A DNA stretch of 64,000 bases from Rhizobium sp. LC145 (lineage in GTDB: Bacteria > Pseudomonadota > Alphaproteobacteria > Rhizobiales > Rhizobiaceae), in the NCBI RefSeq assembly GCF_001005825.1, contig NZ_LBHV01000010.1, positions 62,001-126,000 of the forward strand, read 5' to 3'. Shown in pieces: positions 36,489-45,096 of the stretch (position 1 is its first letter; every line of letters begins with the position of its first letter). A program made the position numbers and the translations under genes. The notes under the pieces are model-generated. The model did not search any database, was not told where the DNA came from, and worked only from the letters and a program-made list of their open reading frames with translations.

Positions 36489-37361
36489 ATGCAGGAATCC
36501 CAAAGCGCCGTCATCGTCATCTCCAGTCATGTGGTTCGCGGTTCCGTCGGCAATCGCGCCGTTGTTTTCGCGCTGGAAACATTGGGCTTTCCCGTCTGGG
36601 CGCTGCCGACGATCGTGTTGCCCTGGCATCCCGGCCATGGGCGGGCGACCCGCCTCACATTCACCGAGGCCGATTTCGACAAGGCGATCGACGACCTGAT
36701 CCGGGCACCCTGGCTCGGAGAGGTGAAGGCGGTGCTGACCGGCTATTTCGGCAATGCCGCCCAGCCGCGCGCCGTCGCGCGGCTCGTCAGAGCGCTTCGG
36801 GAGAAAAACCCGGAGCTTCTCTACGTTTGCGATCCGGTGATGGGCGATCTCGGAGGCCTCTATATCCCGCAGGAAACGGCGGAAGCGATCCGTGACGAAC
36901 TCATTCCGCTCGCCTCGCTTGCCACGCCGAACCGCTACGAGCTCGCCTGGCTTTCCGGGGCGGCGCTGGAGAACAATACGCAGATCATGGATGCGGCCGT
37001 GGCGCTCGGTCCGGCGCGCATGCTGGTGACTTCCGCCGTGCCGATGATGGCGGGTGGGACCGGCAATCTCTATCTCACCGGCAAGCACGCCCTGATGGCG
37101 GAGCACCGGCTGATCGAAAACCCGCCGAACGGTCTCGGCGATCTTCTCTCGGCGGTTTTCCTTGCGCGCCTGCTCGGCGGCATGGACGAGGAACGGGCAC
37201 TGCAGCTTGCGACCGCGAGCGTCTACGAGGTGCTGGCCCGCACCGTCAAACGCGGCAGCGACGAACTGACGCTCGAAATGGACGCATCCAGCCTGGCAAA
37301 TCCGATGGCCATGGTGCAATTGCGCCGCCTCGTGCATCCGCTGCAGCGGACGCGCCGGTAG
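36489..37361 (+). CDS. pdxY: Pyridoxal kinase PdxY
   Basis: Salvage kinase phosphorylating pyridoxal to PLP, in the ribokinase superfamily. The 290-residue protein starts with SAVIVISSHVVRGSVGNRA, has YVCDPVMGD (the conserved aspartate region) near residue 115, TPNRYELAWLSG, and the catalytic GTGN...NGLGDLLSA-type motif with the catalytic aspartate. Length fits PdxY (287 in E. coli). The long upstream open frame is not conserved. It is followed by carbonic anhydrase after 86 nt. Confidence 0.92.
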   Translation: MQESQSAVIVISSHVVRGSVGNRAVVFALETLGFPVWALPTIVLPWHPGHGRATRLTFTEADFDKAIDDLIRAPWLGEVKAVLTGYFGNAAQPRAVARLVRALREKNPELLYVCDPVMGDLGGLYIPQETAEAIRDELIPLASLATPNRYELAWLSGAALENNTQIMDAAVALGPARMLVTSAVPMMAGGTGNLYLTGKHALMAEHRLIENPPNGLGDLLSAVFLARLLGGMDEERALQLATASVYEVLARTVKRGSDELTLEMDASSLANPMAMVQLRRLVHPLQRTRR

Positions 37362-37447
37362 GCCGGTTTCATCCATCCGGCGTTCGGCTGGAAAGTTCCC
37401 CTGCGGGGACATTGATCTTCGCCGCGCGCCGGGATAAGCCTTGCGCC

Positions 37448-38131
37448 ATGACGGACTTTCCAGAAACCCTTCTGAACGGCTACCGCAACTTCATGAGCGG
37501 TCGCTATGCGCATGAGAGCGACCGTTACCGCGTGTTGGCGGAACACGGCCAGCAACCCCACACCCTTCTTGTCGCCTGTTGCGATTCGCGCTCGGCGCCG
37601 GAGACGATCTTCGACTGTGGCCCCGGCGAGCTGTTCGTCGTCCGCAACGTCGCCAACATGGTGCCGCCCTATGAGCCGGACGGACAGTATCATGCCACCT
37701 CGGCTGCGCTTGAATTCGCGGTTCAGGCGCTCAAGATCCAAAATATCGTGGTGATGGGCCATGGCCGCTGCGGCGGCATCAAGGCCGCGCTCGATCCGGC
37801 CGCAGAGCCGCTTTCGCCGGGCGATTTCATCGGCCGTTGGATGTCGCTCCTTCGCCCGGCCGCTGAGCAGATCCAAAGCAACGACCTGATGACGCAGTCG
37901 GAGCGGCAGACGGCACTCGAGCGGGTGTCGATCCGCAATTCGATCAACAACCTGCGCACCTTCCCCTATGTGCGCGCCCTGGAAGAGCAGGGAAAGCTGC
38001 ATATCTATGGCGCCTGGTTCGACATATCGACCGGCGAATTGTGGGTGATGAACGGCAAGACGGGCGATTTCTTCCGCCCGGAGCTCGAGGTCTCCGCTGA
38101 AGCGGACAGCGTCGAAGAAGCGGAAACCTGA
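37448..38131 (+). CDS. Beta-class carbonic anhydrase
   Basis: Zinc enzyme interconverting CO2 and bicarbonate. The 227-residue protein shows the zinc site and dyad of the beta class: CDSR (Cys45, Asp46, Arg48) and HGRCGG near residues 104-109, with NVANMVPP between. I chose ATG 37448 at MTDFPETLL; the frame is open 12 codons earlier. It is convergent with the lytic transglycosylase; a stem-loop spans both stops. Confidence 0.95.
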   Translation: MTDFPETLLNGYRNFMSGRYAHESDRYRVLAEHGQQPHTLLVACCDSRSAPETIFDCGPGELFVVRNVANMVPPYEPDGQYHATSAALEFAVQALKIQNIVVMGHGRCGGIKAALDPAAEPLSPGDFIGRWMSLLRPAAEQIQSNDLMTQSERQTALERVSIRNSINNLRTFPYVRALEEQGKLHIYGAWFDISTGELWVMNGKTGDFFRPELEVSAEADSVEEAET

Positions 38132-38156
38132 TCGACGGGCTTACTCCCCGTCGATC
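38130..38156. terminator. Stem-loop between convergent carbonic anhydrase and transglycosylase genes
   Basis: Ten-bp perfect stem GATCGACGGG / CCCGTCGATC with a 7-nt loop. It includes the end of one stop codon, and the loop holds the stop of the opposite gene. No T-run follows on either strand, so it may act with Rho or as a 3'-end stabiliser rather than as a classic terminator. Confidence 0.45.
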
Positions 38157-38953
38157 CGTGCGCCGATATAGGCGATCGCCTGCTGATAGACGCTTGCAGC
38201 ATTCCAGCCTTGGATAGCATTGTAGTTCGCCTCACCCGGCTGATAGCCGGCTCCGCGCCTCCAGCCGTGACCGACCAGGAAGTTGGCGGTCGAAGCCAGC
38301 GCGTCGGCGCGCGACCTGACCATATCGACATGGCCGTCGCCGTCACCATCGGCACCGTAGCGGATCACGTTTGCCGGCAGGAACTGCGTCTGACCGATTT
38401 CGCCGTGCGCTGCGCCCTTGGCGGAGGGGCTGAGATCGCCGCGGCCCACGAGCCGGAGGGCGGCATAGAGTTGATCGGTAAAATAGGCGGAGCGACGGCA
38501 GTCATAGGCAAGCGTTGCGACAGCCGAGAGCGTGTGCTGGTTGCCCATGAAGCTGCCGAAGCCGGTTTCCATGCCCCAGATGGCGAGCAGCGGACCGGCC
38601 GGCACGCCATAACGGCGTTCGATGGCGGCGAAGAGCGCGGCGTTGTTCTTCTTCATGCTCTTGCCGCGGGAGATGATGGCCTGGCCGCCGCGCTTCTGCA
38701 TGAACTGATCGAAGGAAAGCTTGAAGCTCCGCTGGCCGCGGTCGGCCTTGATCGTTTCGCGATTGTAGGAGACGTTGGCGAATGCCTTTTCGACAACGGA
38801 AGGACTGATGCCGTTGGCGGAGGCCTGCCGTTTGAAATCCTGAACCCATTGCGCAAAACCGGAACCATCATTGCCGCATTGCGCCGCCATGGCCGGCACG
38901 GCGCCGGCAAAAATCCCAGTGGCGACTAATCCTGCCCGCAAAATCTTCAACAT
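38141..38953 (-). CDS. Periplasmic lytic murein transglycosylase (MltB/SltB-like)
   Basis: Cleaves peptidoglycan glycan strands with formation of 1,6-anhydromuramic acid. The 270-residue protein has a signal peptide (LVATGIFAGAVPAMAA, no lipobox), then FAQWVQDFKRQASANGIS and RYGVPAGPLLAIWGMETGFG, where the glutamate of MET is the expected catalytic acid; GQTQFLPANVIRYGADGDGDG follows. This is the GH103 pattern without a C-terminal peptidoglycan-binding domain. It is convergent with carbonic anhydrase. Confidence 0.9.
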   Translation of the reverse strand: MLKILRAGLVATGIFAGAVPAMAAQCGNDGSGFAQWVQDFKRQASANGISPSVVEKAFANVSYNRETIKADRGQRSFKLSFDQFMQKRGGQAIISRGKSMKKNNAALFAAIERRYGVPAGPLLAIWGMETGFGSFMGNQHTLSAVATLAYDCRRSAYFTDQLYAALRLVGRGDLSPSAKGAAHGEIGQTQFLPANVIRYGADGDGDGHVDMVRSRADALASTANFLVGHGWRRGAGYQPGEANYNAIQGWNAASVYQQAIAYIGARIDGE

Positions 38954-39097
38954 GAGCGTCAGACTCGTTTCAAAGCCGGAGCCGCTTGTTCAAACGCCCG
39001 GACTGAGGTGGCTATATCTGGCCTTATGGCTGTGGTTGAGAACAATCGCAACCCAAGCGAATATGAACAGTTCGTGAAATTGGCGTTTCTCAAGCAA

Positions 39098-39123
39098 AAG
39101 CTCCACCATTTCTGGCGGAGCTT
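39098..39123 (-). terminator. Probable terminator for asd
   Basis: Stem AAGCTCCACC / GGCGGAGCTT (10 bp, one mismatch) with a 6-nt loop, 24 nt past the asd stop; on the minus strand it is followed by TTGCTT, a short T-rich tail. Confidence 0.6.
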
Positions 39124-39147
39124 TATCATGCCATGGTTAACGATCGA

Positions 39148-40182
39148 TTATGCCGCGGCCTTGCGCGGCTTCACCAGCCCGCGGTTGACGAGCAGCTCGG
39201 CGATCTGGATCGCGTTGAGTGCTGCACCCTTGCGCAGGTTGTCGGAGACGACCCAGATGTTAAGGCCGTTCTCCACCGTCGCATCCTCGCGGATGCGGGA
39301 AATGTAGGTGGCGTCCTCGCCGGCGCATTCATAGGGCGTCACGTAGCCGCCGTTTTCATGCTTGTCGACGACCAGGCAACCCGGTGCCTCGCGCAGGATT
39401 TCACGGGCCTGTTCGGCGGTGATCTCGTTCTCGAATTCGATGTTGACCGACTCGGAGTGGCCGATGAACACGGGAACGCGCACCGCAGTGCAGGTCACCT
39501 TGATCTTCGGATCGAGCATCTTCTTGGTCTCGGCGAGAACCTTCCACTCCTCCTTCGTATAGCCGTCCTCCATGAAAACATCGATATGAGGGATGACGTT
39601 GAAGGCGATCCGCTTGGTGAACTTCTTGGATTCGATCGGATCGGCGACGAAGACCGCGCGCGTCTGGGAGAAAAGCTCGTCCATGCCTTCCTTGCCGGCG
39701 CCCGAGACCGACTGGTAGGTCGAGACGACGACGCGCTTGATCTTGGCGGCATCATGCAGAGGCTTCAGCGCGACGACGAGCTGTGCCGTGGAGCAATTCG
39801 GGTTGGCGATGATGTTCTTCTTGGAGAAGCCTTCGATGGCATCCGGGTTCACTTCCGGCACGATCAGCGGCACCTCGGCGTCGTAGCGCCAGGCGGAGGA
39901 GTTGTCGATGACGATGCAGCCCTGGGCACCGATCTTCGGCGACCACTTCTGCGAGATCGAACCGCCCGCCGACATCAGGCAAATGTCGGTATCGGAGAAG
40001 TCGTAATTCTCTAGGTTGGAAACCTTCAGCGTCTTGTCGCCGAAGGAAACCTCGGTGCCCTGCGAGCGGGCGGAGGCCAGCGCCACTACTTCGTCGGCCG
40101 GAAAGCCCCGCTCCGCGAGAATGGACAGCATTTCCCTACCGACATTGCCGGTTGCCCCGACGATTGCGATCTTGAAACCCAT
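39148..40182 (-). CDS. asd: Aspartate-semialdehyde dehydrogenase
   Basis: Produces aspartate semialdehyde for lysine, threonine, methionine and diaminopimelate synthesis. The 344-residue protein begins KIAIVGATGNVGREML (NADP-binding), and the catalytic cysteine is in NPNCSTAQL near residue 130. The family-specific EVPLIVPEVNP and EEWKVLAETKK follow. It appears monocistronic, with a downstream hairpin and a 563-nt region upstream. Confidence 0.96.
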   Translation of the reverse strand: MGFKIAIVGATGNVGREMLSILAERGFPADEVVALASARSQGTEVSFGDKTLKVSNLENYDFSDTDICLMSAGGSISQKWSPKIGAQGCIVIDNSSAWRYDAEVPLIVPEVNPDAIEGFSKKNIIANPNCSTAQLVVALKPLHDAAKIKRVVVSTYQSVSGAGKEGMDELFSQTRAVFVADPIESKKFTKRIAFNVIPHIDVFMEDGYTKEEWKVLAETKKMLDPKIKVTCTAVRVPVFIGHSESVNIEFENEITAEQAREILREAPGCLVVDKHENGGYVTPYECAGEDATYISRIREDATVENGLNIWVVSDNLRKGAALNAIQIAELLVNRGLVKPRKAAA

Positions 40183-40254
40183 GATATGCTCTCTTTCTGT
40201 CTCTCCTCGATCCGGTGAGGGGGAAACCGCAGCATGTTGCGCGGATTTCCTTGT

Positions 40255-40271
40255 CCCCGGCCATGCCGGGG
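40255..40271. other. GC-rich stem-loop upstream of asd
   Basis: CCCCGGC-CAT-GCCGGGG forms a perfect 7-bp hairpin about 70 nt upstream of asd. It could be a terminator for the small ORF upstream or a short palindromic repeat; no T-run is present. Confidence 0.4.
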
Positions 40272-40293
40272 AGAGAGCGGCGGGCCAGAGACG

Positions 40294-40413
40294 TCAGACG
40301 GTTTTCGTCGTCGTTTTGGCCGTGGTTTTGGAAGAATCGGAAAGACGGAAATCCCGTCCGGCATATGATGCCGGCGGTCCGAAGGCGGCGATGTAAAGTT
40401 CGCTGCAATTCAT
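40294..40413 (-). CDS. Possible small protein of 39 residues
   Basis: ATG at 40413 opens a 39-codon frame beginning MNCSELYIAAFGPPASYAGRD and ending in a Lys/Thr repeat tail (KTTAKTTTKTV). A weak GGGAAG lies 8 nt upstream. The sequence is not of low complexity until its tail and reads like a real peptide, but I recognise no family. It would be co-directional with asd, 111 nt upstream. Coding status is uncertain. Confidence 0.4.
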   Translation of the reverse strand: MNCSELYIAAFGPPASYAGRDFRLSDSSKTTAKTTTKTV

Positions 40414-40745
40414 GGAGGCGTCTTCCCGTTCGCCGAAGCTGTTTAGAAGATTTTGGCCCCGAGTCAAGCCTGAGCCCGCCGTTTCAAGCGCGTCCCGACG
40501 ATCGCGGCAAGATGCGGCCGGCTGCCTGAGTGTCCTTCGGAAAGAAGAAGGAGAATCATGACAACGGAGACCCGCTATGCCGGCATGGCAACGAAGAGGC
40601 GGCATTAGACGAAAGTCATAATCCCAAAGCATCTCTCTTCCTCGAATCAGATTTCTGCCAATCTGCTGGAATGCGCGCCATCCTGACATCCGGGAGGAGA
40701 GTCGGAGCAGGCTGGTGCGTCGGTTGATCTTGTGGAGGACGGATC
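40414..40745. other. Intergenic region upstream of the MHS transporter
   Basis: A 332-nt stretch that must carry the transporter promoter. The only structured element I can support is the tiny ORF at 40558-40608 with a strong ribosome site. The ribosome site of the transporter (GTGGAGGAC) is at the end. No RNA gene or riboswitch is recognised. Confidence 0.4.
40558..40608 (+). CDS. Candidate 16-residue leader peptide
   Basis: AAGGAGAATC directly precedes ATG 40558, an unusually good ribosome site, followed by 16 codons (MTTETRYAGMATKRRH) and a TAG stop. It is on the same strand as the MHS transporter, 137 nt before it. It could be a translated leader or a chance motif; no attenuator hairpin is obvious downstream. 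Confidence 0.35.
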   Translation: MTTETRYAGMATKRRH

Positions 40746-42629
40746 ATGGCAAATGTCACGACCACTGCCGACGTAAAGTCAGGCAGTATGACGCGGGAGG
40801 AGAAGAAGGTCATCTTCGCCTCTTCGCTCGGCACCGTATTCGAATGGTACGATTTCTATCTTTACGGCTCGCTCGCCACTTTCATCGGCGCGGCCTTCTT
40901 CAGTCAGTATCCGGAAACGACCCGGAATATCTTCGCACTTCTTGCCTTCGCGGCAGGCTTCCTGGTCCGCCCGTTCGGCGCGCTGGTCTTCGGCCGGCTG
41001 GGTGACCTCGTCGGCCGCAAATACACCTTCCTCGTCACCATCCTGATCATGGGTCTTTCGACCTTCCTCGTCGGTCTTCTGCCCGGCGCGGCTTCGATCG
41101 GCATCGCCGCTCCGATCATCCTGCTCCTCCTGCGCATGTTGCAGGGCCTGGCGCTCGGTGGCGAATACGGCGGTGCCGCGACCTATGTGGCCGAGCATGC
41201 GCCGCATGGAAGACGCGGTTTCTTCACGTCCTGGATTCAGACCACGGCCACGCTCGGTCTCTTCCTGTCGCTGGTGGTCATTCTTTTGGTTCAGGCGATC
41301 CTCGGCCGCGAAGCCTTCGCCGCCTGGGGCTGGCGCATTCCCTTCCTGGTCTCGGTGGTCCTGCTCGGCGTTTCCGTCTGGATCCGTCTGAAAATGAACG
41401 AATCGCCCGCCTTCCTGCGAATGAAGGAAGAGGGCAAGGGCTCCAAGGCACCGCTTTCGGAAGCCTTCGGCCAGTGGAAAAATGCCAAGATCGCCCTTCT
41501 GGCTCTGTTCGGCGCCGTCGTCGGCCAGGCCGTCGTCTGGTATTCGGGGCAGTTCTACGCTTTGTTCTTCCTTCAGAACATCCTGAAGGTGGAGGCCCAG
41601 TCGGCAAACATCATGGTCGCAGCCTCGCTGCTCCTCGGCACGGGCTTCTTCGTCTTCTTCGGCTGGCTGTCGGACAAGATCGGCCGCAAGCCGATCATCA
41701 TGGCGGGCCTGCTGCTTGCCATCATCACCTACTTCCCGTTGTTCAAGGCCATGACCTGGGCAGGTAATCCGGCACTGGCACAGGCACAGGAAACGGTTCG
41801 CGCGACCGTGACCGCCGCTCCGGGCGACTGCAAATTCCAGTTCAACCCGACCGGTACGGCGAAGTTTACCACCTCGTGCGATATCGCGACCTCGTTCCTG
41901 ACCCGCAACTCCGTTCCCTACGACGTGGTTGCAGGCCCCGCCGGCTCGCCGGCGACCGTCAAGATCGGCGAATCCACCGTCACCAGCTATGACGCGACCC
42001 AGGCCGGTGCGGGCGCCAAGGCGGCGGACACGGCCTTCCAGAAGCAGGTCAACGTTGCCCTGCAGGCCGCAGGCTATCCGCTGGCACGCGGTGCATCGAA
42101 CGTTCCGGAAGCCAAGCTCGATGCCTTCGTCGCCGCCAATCCGGAACTGCAGCTCGATGCCGCAGCCATCCGTGCGGGGAATGCAACGACGGTGTCCGGC
42201 GCCGATCTCGTCACGCAGAAGCTGCTGACGGCGGAAGAAGCCGCCGGCGTTACGGAGATGGCGGTCTACTCCATCCCGAACTCCGGCAATTTCACCATGG
42301 TGGCCGATCCGGAAGCCGTGAACTGGGCGATGCTCATCGCCATCCTGACGGTACTGGTCATCTACGTAACCATGGTCTACGGCCCGATCGCCGCACTGCT
42401 GGTCGAACTCTTCCCGACCCGCATCCGCTACACCGGCATGTCGCTGCCCTACCATATCGGCAACGGCTGGTTCGGCGGCCTGCTGCCGGCAACGGCCTTC
42501 GCGATGAGCGCCGCCAAGGGCGATATCTATTACGGTCTCTGGTACCCGATCGTCTTCGCGGCCATTACGCTGGTGATCGGCCTGCTCTTCCTGCCGGAAA
42601 CCAAGGACCGGGATATCCACGCGGAATAA
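40746..42629 (+). CDS. MFS metabolite:H+ symporter (MHS family) with large inserted periplasmic domain
   Basis: The 627-residue protein starts with the MHS signature GTVFEWYDFYLYGSLATFI and has the RLGDLVGRKYTF cytoplasmic loop motif and RMLQGLALGGEYGGAATYVAEHAP. Related transporters carry organic acids, shikimate, proline or betaine; the substrate here is unknown. Between a membrane segment ending near residue 335 and the next beginning near 523 lies an insertion of about 185 mostly polar residues with two cysteines (GDCKF, TSCDI), where standard family members of 430-560 residues have a short loop. A strong hairpin terminates the gene. Confidence 0.88.
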   Translation: MANVTTTADVKSGSMTREEKKVIFASSLGTVFEWYDFYLYGSLATFIGAAFFSQYPETTRNIFALLAFAAGFLVRPFGALVFGRLGDLVGRKYTFLVTILIMGLSTFLVGLLPGAASIGIAAPIILLLLRMLQGLALGGEYGGAATYVAEHAPHGRRGFFTSWIQTTATLGLFLSLVVILLVQAILGREAFAAWGWRIPFLVSVVLLGVSVWIRLKMNESPAFLRMKEEGKGSKAPLSEAFGQWKNAKIALLALFGAVVGQAVVWYSGQFYALFFLQNILKVEAQSANIMVAASLLLGTGFFVFFGWLSDKIGRKPIIMAGLLLAIITYFPLFKAMTWAGNPALAQAQETVRATVTAAPGDCKFQFNPTGTAKFTTSCDIATSFLTRNSVPYDVVAGPAGSPATVKIGESTVTSYDATQAGAGAKAADTAFQKQVNVALQAAGYPLARGASNVPEAKLDAFVAANPELQLDAAAIRAGNATTVSGADLVTQKLLTAEEAAGVTEMAVYSIPNSGNFTMVADPEAVNWAMLIAILTVLVIYVTMVYGPIAALLVELFPTRIRYTGMSLPYHIGNGWFGGLLPATAFAMSAAKGDIYYGLWYPIVFAAITLVIGLLFLPETKDRDIHAE

Positions 42630-42673
42630 TCCACCGCTTCGCCGGCCGGCATTCTTTTCCGGCCCACAACGAG

Positions 42674-42702
42674 AAAACCCGGCGCCTCAAGCGCCGGGTT
42701 TT
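42674..42702. terminator. Bidirectional terminator between MHS transporter and leuB
   Basis: Perfect 12-bp stem AAAACCCGGCGC / GCGCCGGGTTTT with a CTCAA loop; the A/T ends give T-tracts on both strands, serving both converging genes. Confidence 0.88.
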
Positions 42703-42734
42703 CCATTTGCAGGATGTCGATCCGTCAGGACAAA

Positions 42735-43844
42735 TCAGGCCGAGAGCGCCTTGAACTCGGAAAGGATCGCATCGCCCATTTCGGCGGTGCCGACCTTGCG
42801 GCAACCTTCCGCCATGATATCGCCGGTGCGGATACCCTGGTCGAGGACATTGGCGATCGCCTTTTCCAGGTTGTCGGCTTCCTTCACCATATTGAAGGAG
42901 TAGCGCAGGCACATGGCGAAGGATGCGATCATGGCGATCGGATTGGCGATCCCCTGGCCGGCGATATCGGGTGCGGAGCCGTGAACCGGTTCGTAGAGCG
43001 CCTTGCGCTTGCCGGTCTTGGTATCCGGCGCGCCGAGCGAGGCCGAGGGCAGCATGCCGAGCGAGCCGGTCAGCATGGCGGCCACGTCGGAAAGCATGTC
43101 GCCGAAGAGGTTGTCGGTGACGATGACGTCGAACTGTTTAGGCGCCCGCACGAGCTGCATGCCGCCGGCATCCGCCAGCATGTGCTCCAGCCTGACGTCG
43201 GAATATTTCGCCTTGTGCGTTTCGGTGACCACCTGGTTCCAGAGCACGCCCGACTTCATGACGTTGCGCTTTTCCATCGAGCAGACGGAATTGCGGCGCG
43301 TGCGGGCAAGCTCGAAGGCGACGCCGGCGATGCGCTCGATCTCGTAGGTATCGTAGACCTGGGTGTCGATGCCGCGCTTCTGGCCGTTGCCGAGATCGAC
43401 GATTTCCTTCGGCTCGCCGAAATAGACGCCCCCGGTGAGTTCGCGGACGATGAGGATATCGAGGCCTTCCACCAGTTCCGGCTTCAGCGACGAGGCGGAG
43501 GCAAGCGCCGGATAGCAGATCGCCGGCCTCAGATTGGCGAAGAGTTCCAGATCCTTGCGCAGCCGCAGGAGGCCGGCCTCCGGGCGCACTTCATAGGACA
43601 CGGAATCCCACTTCGGTCCGCCGACCGCGCCGAAAAGCACCGCATCGGCCGCCTTGGCCTTGGCCATGTCCTCTTCCGAGATCGCCGCGCCATGGGCGTC
43701 ATAGGCCGAGCCGCCGACGAGGCCTTCGTCCGTGACGAAACCGGCGTTCATGGCGTCGTTCATATAGGCGATGATCTTGCGGACCTCGCCCATGGCCTCG
43801 GGGCCGATACCGTCGCCGGGAAGAAGAAAGAGCTTGTGAGACAT
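42735..43844 (-). CDS. leuB: 3-isopropylmalate dehydrogenase
   Basis: NAD-dependent oxidative decarboxylation in leucine synthesis. The 369-residue protein starts HKLFLLPGDGIGPEAM and has RKDLELFANLRPA, the YDTYEIERIAGVAFELA region and the metal/NAD block VTDNLFGDMLSDVAAMLTGSLG. It ends against a bidirectional terminator. It lies 109 nt downstream of the ridA-like gene and leuD on the same strand. Confidence 0.97.
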   Translation of the reverse strand: MSHKLFLLPGDGIGPEAMGEVRKIIAYMNDAMNAGFVTDEGLVGGSAYDAHGAAISEEDMAKAKAADAVLFGAVGGPKWDSVSYEVRPEAGLLRLRKDLELFANLRPAICYPALASASSLKPELVEGLDILIVRELTGGVYFGEPKEIVDLGNGQKRGIDTQVYDTYEIERIAGVAFELARTRRNSVCSMEKRNVMKSGVLWNQVVTETHKAKYSDVRLEHMLADAGGMQLVRAPKQFDVIVTDNLFGDMLSDVAAMLTGSLGMLPSASLGAPDTKTGKRKALYEPVHGSAPDIAGQGIANPIAMIASFAMCLRYSFNMVKEADNLEKAIANVLDQGIRTGDIMAEGCRKVGTAEMGDAILSEFKALSA

Positions 43845-43953
43845 GATGCTGTGGCGTCCTTGCGATCAGGCGGGCTCGTCCTCCCCGCGGGATCTTCCCG
43901 CAGTTGGCTGTAAACCTCGTCCGAGCCCGCCGGAAGGGACGAGGCCGAACGTG

Positions 43954-44343
43954 TTATGCCGAGCCGGCGCCGATGCGGGCCGTGACCTCGATCTCGATCT
44001 TCATTTCAGGTGTCGTCAGCCCGCAGACCACCATGGTCGCCGCGGGGCGGATTTCGGAAAAGGTTTGGCCGAGCACCTCGACCAGGGCATCATAGTCCGC
44101 CATGTCGGTGAGGTAGTAGCGAACCCTCAGCACGTCGTGCAGGCCGCTGCCGGCTTCCTTCAGCGCTTTCTCGATGGTGCCGAGCGCATTGCGGGTCTGG
44201 GCCGCAACGTCCTCCGGCATCTCCATGCGGGCATAGTCATAGCCGGTGGTGCCGGAAACATAGACCATGTCGCCGTCCACCACGGCGCGGGAATAGCCGA
44301 TGCGCGCTTCGAAGGGTGAGCCTGAGGAAATCCGCTTGACCAT
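43954..44343 (-). CDS. RidA family (YjgF/YER057c) deaminase-like protein
   Basis: RidA proteins hydrolyse reactive enamine/imine intermediates, protecting PLP enzymes. The 129-residue product has VYVSGTTGYDYA, TRNALGTIEKALKEAGSGLHDVLRVRYYLTD and the C-terminal KIEIEVTARI. It resembles the RutC-like or other RidA subfamilies; the usual Arg of the RidA active site is not clear. It sits between leuD and leuB, where 2-imino intermediates of branched-chain metabolism could be relevant, but that link is inferred. Confidence 0.85.
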   Translation of the reverse strand: MVKRISSGSPFEARIGYSRAVVDGDMVYVSGTTGYDYARMEMPEDVAAQTRNALGTIEKALKEAGSGLHDVLRVRYYLTDMADYDALVEVLGQTFSEIRPAATMVVCGLTTPEMKIEIEVTARIGAGSA

Positions 44344-44355
44344 CGTGACGGCCGA

Positions 44356-44961
44356 TCAGAGCCAGGGGCGTTCGGTGCGCAGCTTGTTCTCGAAGCTGCC
44401 GATCACCGCATCGCTCTTCAGCGTCGAGGCGATGTCGTCCAGGCCTTCGAGCAGGATATGGCGGCGTGCCGGATCGATGTCGAAATGCAGCGAGCCGCCG
44501 TCCGGACCAGTAATCTCCTGGGCTTCGAGATCGACGGTGAGGATAGCGTTGGCGCCGCGCGAGGCATCGTCCATCAGCTTGTCCAGGTCTTCCTGGCTGA
44601 CGACGATCGGCAGGATGCCGTTCTTGAAACAGTTGTTGTAGAAGATATCGGCGAAACTGGTGGAGATCACGCAACGGATGCCGAAGTCCAGGAGCGCCCA
44701 GGGCGCATGCTCGCGCGAGGAGCCGCAGCCGAAGTTATCTCCGGCGACCAGGATATTGGCATTCCGGTAGGCGGGCTTGTTCAGCACGAAATCCGCGTTT
44801 TCGGAACCGTCTTCCTTGTAACGGGCTTCCGCGAAAAGTCCCTTGCCGAGGCCGGTACGCTTGATCGTCTTCAGGTAATCCTTCGGAATGATCATGTCGG
44901 TGTCGACGTTGACGACCGGAAGCGGCGCCGCGACGCCGGTGAGCTTGACGAATTTTTCCAT
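44356..44961 (-). CDS. leuD: 3-isopropylmalate dehydratase small subunit
   Basis: Works with LeuC to isomerise 2- to 3-isopropylmalate. The 201-residue protein begins MEKFVKLTGVAAPLPVVNVDTDMIIPK and contains the conserved GDNFGCGSSREHAPWAL block. LeuC is not in the window. Followed after 12 nt by the RidA-like gene and then leuB, suggesting one leucine-synthesis unit. Confidence 0.97.
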   Translation of the reverse strand: MEKFVKLTGVAAPLPVVNVDTDMIIPKDYLKTIKRTGLGKGLFAEARYKEDGSENADFVLNKPAYRNANILVAGDNFGCGSSREHAPWALLDFGIRCVISTSFADIFYNNCFKNGILPIVVSQEDLDKLMDDASRGANAILTVDLEAQEITGPDGGSLHFDIDPARRHILLEGLDDIASTLKSDAVIGSFENKLRTERPWL

Positions 44962-45096
44962 GACCTGCCTCCGCGTTACTCTATGCGCGGAAGCTGCAAT
45001 AGAACAAATCCCGGCGGATTTGAAGGGCAGTTTACCGTCAACCGGTACGGTTTGCTTTGCGCACCGGTGTCCTTTCCACGCGCAGCGGAAGATTTT

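Noticed and set aside
40779..42620. 613-codon open frame antisense to the MHS transporter
   Set aside because: Composition shadow of the real gene, rich in Arg/Gly/Asp/Glu and without recognisable features.
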